A stretch of 64,000 nucleotides of DNA from Acanthosepion pharaonis (Eukaryota; Mollusca; Cephalopoda; Sepiida; Sepiidae): the NCBI GenBank assembly GCA_903632075.3, contig CAHIKZ030003327.1, forward strand, positions 2,195,001 to 2,259,000, given 5' to 3'. Position numbers and translations under genes: made by a program. This document shows positions 58,507-64,000 of the stretch, piece by piece; the first letter of the stretch is position 1, and every line of letters starts with the position of its first letter. The notes below the pieces were generated by a model that saw nothing but the letters and a program-made list of their open reading frames with translations, had not been told where the DNA came from and made no database searches.

Positions 58507-59180
58507 ATCTGTCAATTGCTGTAACTTATTAGGAAAGATAGTCAAGCGGTCTTTTTTTTCCAGGATTTTGTATTCAGAATAGCAATTTTCACATACGATC
58601 CGCTATCATAGTCTAGAAGGCCAATCTACTTTGATGTTTAATCCATAGCTTGGGGAGATTTTGTAAATCAACAAAATCAATAAAGTAACATATTTCGTTT
58701 TATGAAGCTATTTAGAAACTTTCTCAAACAATAGCATAATTAGGAATGTCTGATTTATTCCCTCCTCTCTTTGGCCGGCTGTTCTATACAAATGACAATT
58801 GTGATGCAGCCAGTAAAGAAGCGAGAGTGAAATAGAATCGGGTTTCGATGCGATGCAAACCCTTGCCGACAGGGAATCGAAACAACAGGAAACATAACCG
58901 ATCATAGCCTGCGGAAATGCAGAGAATTGGCGATTTCTTCCTAGCACTCTAGCTTCCGGTTAGTCCGGAAGAACCAGCGAACGGACGGATTCACTGACCC
59001 TGGGAAAATTGAAATCTCCGCATGGAAATCACCTCTATTTAGAAATCAAACAAGCCTAGATTCTCCGGCGAATAGTTGATAGATTGAAAGCAATTATTGT
59101 CATTTTCGAAAGGGATGATGAACCAATCATTCAGTTTCACTCGGTCTTCCTATCAACGTCCTTCCTTTCAATAATACTAT
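58507..59180. other. Spacer with one perfect short hairpin
   Basis: CTTCCGG (58953-58959) and CCGGAAG (58965-58971) pair across TTAGT. No gene is recognised. Confidence 0.45.
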
Positions 59181-59182
59181 AC

Positions 59183-59283
<101 letters not shown>

Positions 59284-59377
59284 CAAGATTGGTTAAAACC
59301 AAAGCAAAGTTATATGTTAAGGATATTTTCCGGGTTTCCAATACAAATTTAAACGGAAGTTGACCAATGTCTGATTA

Positions 59378-59413
59378 ATTTCGGCTTTCACCAGCCATTA
59401 TCAAAGACTTTAG
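59378..59413 (-). repeat. Stem-GAAA motif similar to family G
   Basis: Minus strand TTTGATAATGGCTGGTGAAA, GCCGAAATTAATC forms GGCT-loop-AGCC then GAAA, the arrangement of family G, without further family sequence. Confidence 0.35.
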
Positions 59414-59515
59414 CTTTTTGGGCTCTGTCAGTTTTATTCTTTGCGTCTTCAAATTTTAATGAAATATAATAAGTATGTTCTTTCCTAAATTAGACATATT
59501 ATTGATGGTGTCTCG

Positions 59516-59516
<1 letters not shown>

Positions 59517-59546
<30 letters not shown>

Positions 59547-59616
59547 CTGAGAATCTCGTCACTTGTACCGCCTGAGAATTGTCAGACAGCTTCATAAAAT
59601 CCGAGCATTGTTTTTT

Positions 59617-59680
<64 letters not shown>

Positions 59681-59685
59681 TGCAT
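59517..59685. repeat. (TA)n and (CA)n-(TA)n microsatellites
   Basis: TA at 59517-59541; CA at about 59624-59648 followed by TA to about 59677. Confidence 0.95.
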
Positions 59686-60890
59686 CAAATTTAACATTAA
59701 TATATATTTTATTTGATATGACAGACAGTTTTTCCCGTGTTCTTAAAATTTTCCTTTCCTGATTGCTAAGAAAGTGTACAAACAGTCCTCCATTTTGATT
59801 ACTTTCTAAAACGCTATCGGACAATTCACTAACCCGTTTCAATGCGTTCGTTTTTAGTCTCTCTGTCTATGTTTATATTCTAAGCTGTCTTCTATAGAAA
59901 TGGTAGTAATTTTAAGCCTTGTTGTATAGGAATAGGAGTATTTTATATTTTGTCATAACGTCAGAACCCCACAAACTTGTTCCTGCTTTTATCAAAACAA
60001 GTAAGATTGAATATTGGCTTTAAGAGTTTTTCAGAAAGATTTTTCATTCTCTTTAAACGATTTTTTTTTCCAATTAAATATTTTTAGAGTGTGTTGTTTA
60101 TGATGATTATTCTTATGGAACCTTGGAGTTGTGTTAGTGTTGAAGTGCTTCCTTATCGTACTAAAATCATTTTTCTTCCTAACAAGGTTATCATGTCACC
60201 AATTCAAGAACAGTTTGTAAACTTTTTATTGTAGCATACCTTCGGCCGATAATGTCCCCATTCACATAAATACAGTAGTAAATACTGTGTTTGTCTGCAG
60301 TTGAAGATTCGTCTCCAGCTCGTCAAACTCTATGCCTGTGGGCAGAGAGGATCCACAGACGAGGCTATATCGAATGCAGAGTCTCATCTCGGGAAACAGC
60401 TACCCAACCCCGTTTTATACGTGGTCTACGGGGACATTTTGGCCGAGCATACTGGCTCGGATACCCCACATTAAATTCGACCTTGTGTCACATCTGACCG
60501 TGTGAGGCGGTTGGTAGATATCCTACAGTTGAAGATTCATTGTGGAATTCACTTGACTCACTTCTAGCAGTTGACTACCTCTTCTACACGCCGCTGGCAA
60601 ATCTTATGTTTGTTGTTCTTGTCGTAAATATTTTCGTTCATTACCAACCTCCGTTTGATTATTCTATTCAGTAAACTTCCGTAGGTTAAAACACTTATTC
60701 CTCAGAAATAATTTCTATTTCTAGGCCGGTGGTTGTTAATGTCACTGTTTATGAATATAAGACATAATGGACAGCAATTCAAACACCTCTACTCGATAAA
60801 AATAACTTTATAATAATAATAAATAATGTCCGATTAAAACATTTATTTAAAAATCACACCCACACATCCACCCACCTACACATCCACCCA
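59686..60890. other. Spacer, nothing recognised
   Basis: ACAGTTGAAGATTC-like phrases at about 60299 and 60523 are a short direct match. The frame at 60291-60497 has no recognisable domain. Confidence 0.4.
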
Positions 60891-60892
60891 AT

Positions 60893-60893
<1 letters not shown>

Positions 60894-60959
<66 letters not shown>
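60894..60959. repeat. (TA)n microsatellite
   Basis: About 65 bases of TA. Confidence 0.95.
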
Positions 60960-60962
<3 letters not shown>

Positions 60963-61024
60963 GAATTACCCATGACTTGTTGCGTGTCACACATGTTTTT
61001 GTAAGAAAATTATTGATTTTAAAT

Positions 61025-61330
61025 CATTTTTATAATTTGTGAAAAAAATGATGCATTTCAATATTACTCAATGATCTTGCCGATGTGACCTCCATATTCT
61101 GGTTTTCTCTTTCTATATTTAGGAAAGGAGTCATTCCCTTTTTAAATTTAAACCAATAGGAAAGATTTTCAGTGCAGGGTTTTGTGCTTCCCGCTTTGAT
61201 GAAAATGAAATATACGCTGGGAGTCATTCCCTTTTTCAAATTTGAATTTAATTTAAATTAAAAGGGAAAAAAATCAGTAGGGCGTTTGTGCCCTCTCCCG
61301 GACCTCCTTTGATCATCTTGCTGATGGGAC
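61025..61330 (-). repeat. Composite repeat, copy of the 31.8-kb module
   Basis: On the minus strand ACTGATTTTTTTCCCTTTT, AATTTAAATTAAATTCAAAT, AAGGGAATGACTCC, AAATATAGAAAGAGAAAACC, GGAGGTCACATCGGC, TTGAAATGCATC match 31780-31930 in order. Two ATGACTCC modules are present. Confidence 0.65.
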
Positions 61331-61848
61331 CTCCATCTTCTAGCTTTCTCTTTCTACCGTTGAATGGTTAAACTGGAATTTTTATGTTCATATATTTTTA
61401 TTAAACACACTTCAACATACGATCCGATCTTGCGAAAGGAAGTTTAATGTTCGTCCCTTGTTTTTTACTAGAACAGCATGCAGAATCTCGAGTCTTTCTT
61501 TGGATTGCATTATTGACTAAAATTTGTCTAATGTTAATATTATTTTGCTTATGTGTTATATGTCCGTCTATAAATGCGCGGATTGCACTATATATATATA
61601 TATATATATGTATATATTAGTGCGTGTGTGTGTGTGTGTGCGCGCGCGCGCGTGCGTGTGTATGGACTCTCCCGTCGTATTCAGTGGCTCACTCAGTTCC
61701 TAGCCAGACACCAGCATATATGATTTGATTTAGTGGTGAAGGCTTTGTGCAGAACCAACCATACTTTTTGAAGAGCTGGATACAGAGATCTAGTGCACCC
61801 AACCGACCCTCCTCAGGTATTGAATTTAGATTTGTCCTTCTCCTAAAC
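61331..61848. repeat. Spacer with (TA)n and (TG/CG)n
   Basis: TA at about 61591-61614, TG/CG at about 61621-61660. Nothing else is recognised. Confidence 0.6.
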
Positions 61849-61849
61849 C

Positions 61850-62012
61850 AGGCATAACAGTCTGTCTTTCTATTTACCCATAACTGGAAGAAGAAGAGGA
61901 TTCATACCTTTCGCATGGGTATTAGCACGTAAGTGAATGTGACGGATTCGACTGCAACTCGAATTTTGCCTCTCCCATTCCTCAAATAGAGCCGCTATCC
62001 ATTACTCCACCG
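61850..62012 (-). repeat. SINE of the 5S-tRNA family, 5S part lost
   Basis: Minus strand: CGGTGGAGTAATGGATAGCG (A-box region), GAATTTGA-type B box decayed to CAAAATTCGAGTTGCA, then ACATTCACTTACGTGC and CCAGTTATGGG. A TC array adjoins the head. Confidence 0.6.
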
Positions 62013-62015
62013 GGT

Positions 62016-62033
62016 CTCCTCTCTCTCTCTTTC

Positions 62034-62080
<47 letters not shown>

Positions 62081-62085
62081 GTATG
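62016..62085. repeat. (TC)n microsatellite
   Basis: About 65 bases of TC with TTTC interruptions. Confidence 0.95.
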
Positions 62086-62164
62086 CGTATGTGTGTGGAC
62101 GGGTTGCTTGTGGGTATAGTTGTAATAAATGTGTGAAGATAGAAATACATCTAATAAAAATCTA

Positions 62165-62400
62165 AAATCATAACATAACAACACTGCGTCCGAACATGGC
62201 CAGCATCTTTTGACCGTGTTCGGAAACTAAAAAATTCCACTACAAAGAAAATTAATGCTATAAAACTACTTATCATACCACACACTAGCAAAAAAAAACA
62301 AATATATTTATCCTCGTTACCATGGAAAAGTACACCCGCCTCTTGATAATGACTATATTATTTGCAGTCAGAAAATCAAAATTATGGACAATTTCTCAAC
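62165..62400 (+). repeat. Family G repeat, decayed
   Basis: CGAACATGGCCAGCATCTTT, TGACCGTGTTCGGAAA keep the dyad. CTTGATAATGACTATATTAT and TTGCAGTCAGAAAATC keep the TTGATAA-stem-GAAA layout with a TGACT/AGTCA stem. Confidence 0.5.
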
Positions 62401-62589
62401 ATTCTCACTATTCGAAAAAGAAAACTTCTAAGGACAGACTGAACTCCTTAATCTTGTTTTGCAACCTGTCTAGAAGAAGGAAAACTCAAAAACTTATCAA
62501 AACCGTATCTATATATGTATGTATGCAAAACTTATAATATACAACTTGGGAAATGATCATGGTTTTGATTGATTCGTTTTCTACGACAT

Positions 62590-62948
62590 CAACCATTTGC
62601 ACGTTATTTAAAGCCAGAAATTATATTTAGATTGTAAGAATTTTTTTTGAGATAATGGTTTAGTAATACAAGTCTTACTCATTAACCCATAGCTGGGGGA
62701 GAAGACGTGAATTCAAACCTTTCCCAAGTGTATTTGTACGTAAGTGAATATAACGGAGACAACTGAAGAGAACTCCGCTCTCTGATTAACATTTCCGAGC
62801 CACTACCTATTACACCACCCGCACATCCATGCTTACAGCACCTGATATTCCCAAACAGTTACCCATCTAGGTACAGACCAGGCTCTATGTTACTTATCAT
62901 AAGTGATCGTACGAGAACCGGTGTTTCGACGAGAAATGGCCGTAAGCC
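62590..62948 (-). repeat. Full-length chimeric 5S rRNA-tRNA SINE
   Basis: 5S part 62948-62832 on the minus strand: GGCTTACGGCCATTTCTCGT, CGAAACACCGGTTCTCGTAC, GATCACTTATGATAAGTAAC, GCCTGGTCTGTACCTAGATG, GGTAACTGTTTGGGAATATC, AGGTGCTGTAAGC. It covers 5S rRNA from end to end with few indels. The tRNA-like part at about 62828-62765 has GGGTGGTGTAATAGGTAGTG. Body and tail follow (TATATTCACTTACGTAC, CCCCAGCTATGGG, AAATAACGTGCAAATGGTTG). Confidence 0.85.
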
Positions 62949-63126
62949 AAGTACTAAAAGTACTAACAATTACTAATAAGTACTAATTAATAAATCATAT
63001 TTCAAATTGCAATTTCTAGATAAATTTTATCAACTTTAAATCTGATTTAATGAAAATGTATATAACGATTTAAAATTCATAGCCGTATTATATAGAACCT
63101 CTCTCTCTTACTCTCTCTTTCTCTCT

Positions 63127-63164
<38 letters not shown>

Positions 63165-63165
63165 A
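62949..63165. repeat. Spacer, (TC)n and (TA)n
   Basis: TC at about 63099-63128, TA at about 63129-63162. Confidence 0.85.
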
Positions 63166-63232
63166 CCTTTCTTTATATAAGTTTATGTTATATTGATTAT
63201 AGGTAGGTAACGTATTATTTGTTGTCATGTTC

Positions 63233-63556
63233 TTACTCAACCCCGCCACCTGTCTTCCTTCTGACACTCATCTCTTTACCACGTGTCGACTTAATCCTCA
63301 CCTCATGATTTCCGCCATCTGGTGAACTTGTCCGTGGCTCAATTCCGCTTTGACTTCTGACCCAAACGCTGACGTATCGGTTTCGGTGAGGTCGGGGCCA
63401 CGATAGAAACCTGCAATGAATGTTCATGCACGCATCTCCACTTCGTAGTCTGGCGCGAATTTCCGTACGCATCGAAAAATTCAAGTAAATGTTGCTCTCT
63501 ACAAAATAAACAAGAAGAGTAATTCCGAGAATAATGCTTCCATTATTTTTAGACAT
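63233..63556 (-). other. Unrecognised open frame in a G+C-richer patch
   Basis: 107 codons on the minus strand of mixed composition. A hydrophobic stretch at residues 8-22 (IILGITLLVYFVESN) could be a signal or membrane segment. No known domain is seen. Local G+C is visibly higher than the flanks. It may be a small exon or an unrecognised repeat. Confidence 0.2.
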
Positions 63557-63654
63557 GTTTTTTACATGGGAATATAATATAATAGACTCATATACATGTA
63601 AAAAAAAAAAAAAAAAGCTAAAAATAATGTAAGTATTATTAATAAAAAAAATCC

Positions 63655-63840
63655 AATACTCAATAATATCAACTATGAATGAATACGGCTACAATGTGTT
63701 GACTGTGCTTGGAAAATAAAACATTCCTATCACAATGCATATATTCAGTTAAAAGTAAAAATTAAATCATCCTTGAAAATGGCTAAAAAAATAGCCGAAA
63801 GTGCTCGGGTATACAGAATATTCAAACAATTTCTACAAAA
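63655..63840 (+). repeat. Family G repeat
   Basis: TCAATAATATCAACTATGAA, CAATGTGTTGACTGTGCTTG, AAAACATTCCTATCAC, CCTTGAAAATGGCTAAAAAA, ATAGCCGAAAGTGCTCGGGT in the family order; the 3' end is missing. Confidence 0.7.
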
Positions 63841-63907
63841 TTAATGTCCAGAAAAGAAAAAAAATAAACGATCATAAGAAAAATTAACCACAGTACCTAC
63901 TCAGTCG

Positions 63908-63910
<3 letters not shown>

Positions 63911-63964
<54 letters not shown>

Positions 63965-64000
63965 CTGTGTCTGTGTGTGTGTGCGCGTGTGCGCGTGTGT
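63911..64000. repeat. (TA)n-(TG)n microsatellite at window end
   Basis: TA at about 63911-63940 and TG/CG to the end of the window. Confidence 0.95.

Overview
This window looks like intergenic or intronic DNA from an animal genome. It is very A+T-rich by eye and saturated with (TA)n, (CA/TG)n, (CTAT/GATA)n and (TAA)n microsatellites. It also carries decayed Penelope-like, RTE-like and other non-LTR, Ty3/gypsy, hAT and Tc1/mariner fragments, chimeric 5S-tRNA SINEs and U2 snRNA-derived sequence. That mix suggests a lophotrochozoan, most likely a cephalopod such as an octopus, but the species cannot be fixed from the sequence alone. I found no intact host protein-coding gene, intact tRNA gene or CRISPR array. 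Most long reading frames are translated TA/CA repeats or transposon debris.

Layout. 0-6 kb: microsatellites, a full-length 5S-tRNA SINE, and two families of short repeats (called F and G here), several of which fold like hammerhead ribozymes. 6.9-15 kb: two 5'-truncated R4/Dong-like retrotransposon tails lying between (TAA)n arrays, several non-LTR ORF2 C-terminal remnants, and a 105-bp-arm hairpin. 15.5-17.8 kb: more SINEs and a CpG-rich, promoter-like island. 20-25 kb: an RTE-like element reduced to its endonuclease start and terminal zinc finger, then a 42-bp minisatellite. 25.9-36.5 kb: the best hammerhead ribozyme candidate, SINEs, fold-back repeats and a decayed tandem set of U2 snRNA-like units. 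36.7-37.5 kb: a Penelope-like GIY-YIG endonuclease fragment.

38-41 kb holds more RTE-like tails. 41.6-42.6 kb holds a Tc1/mariner-like miniature element against a ~690-bp TA array. 43.2-53.3 kb is framed by inverted copies of one decayed non-LTR retrotransposon. Between them lie tandem repeats, a second Penelope-like fragment, a GC-rich promoter-like block and a frameshifted Ty3/gypsy protease-RT remnant that is broken at the right arm. 54-64 kb holds a large degenerate palindrome, an RTE tail, a hAT miniature element with target-site duplication, SINEs and G repeats.

The most notable pattern is that short repeats with hammerhead-like cores (CUGANGA, stem, GAAA, short stem, NUH) recur in several unrelated-looking families. 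They repeatedly abut (TA)n arrays, and in two places they follow Penelope-like coding remnants. This fits Penelope-like terminal repeats or retrozyme-like non-autonomous derivatives. The ribozyme fold at 25930-25975 satisfies every core rule by inspection.
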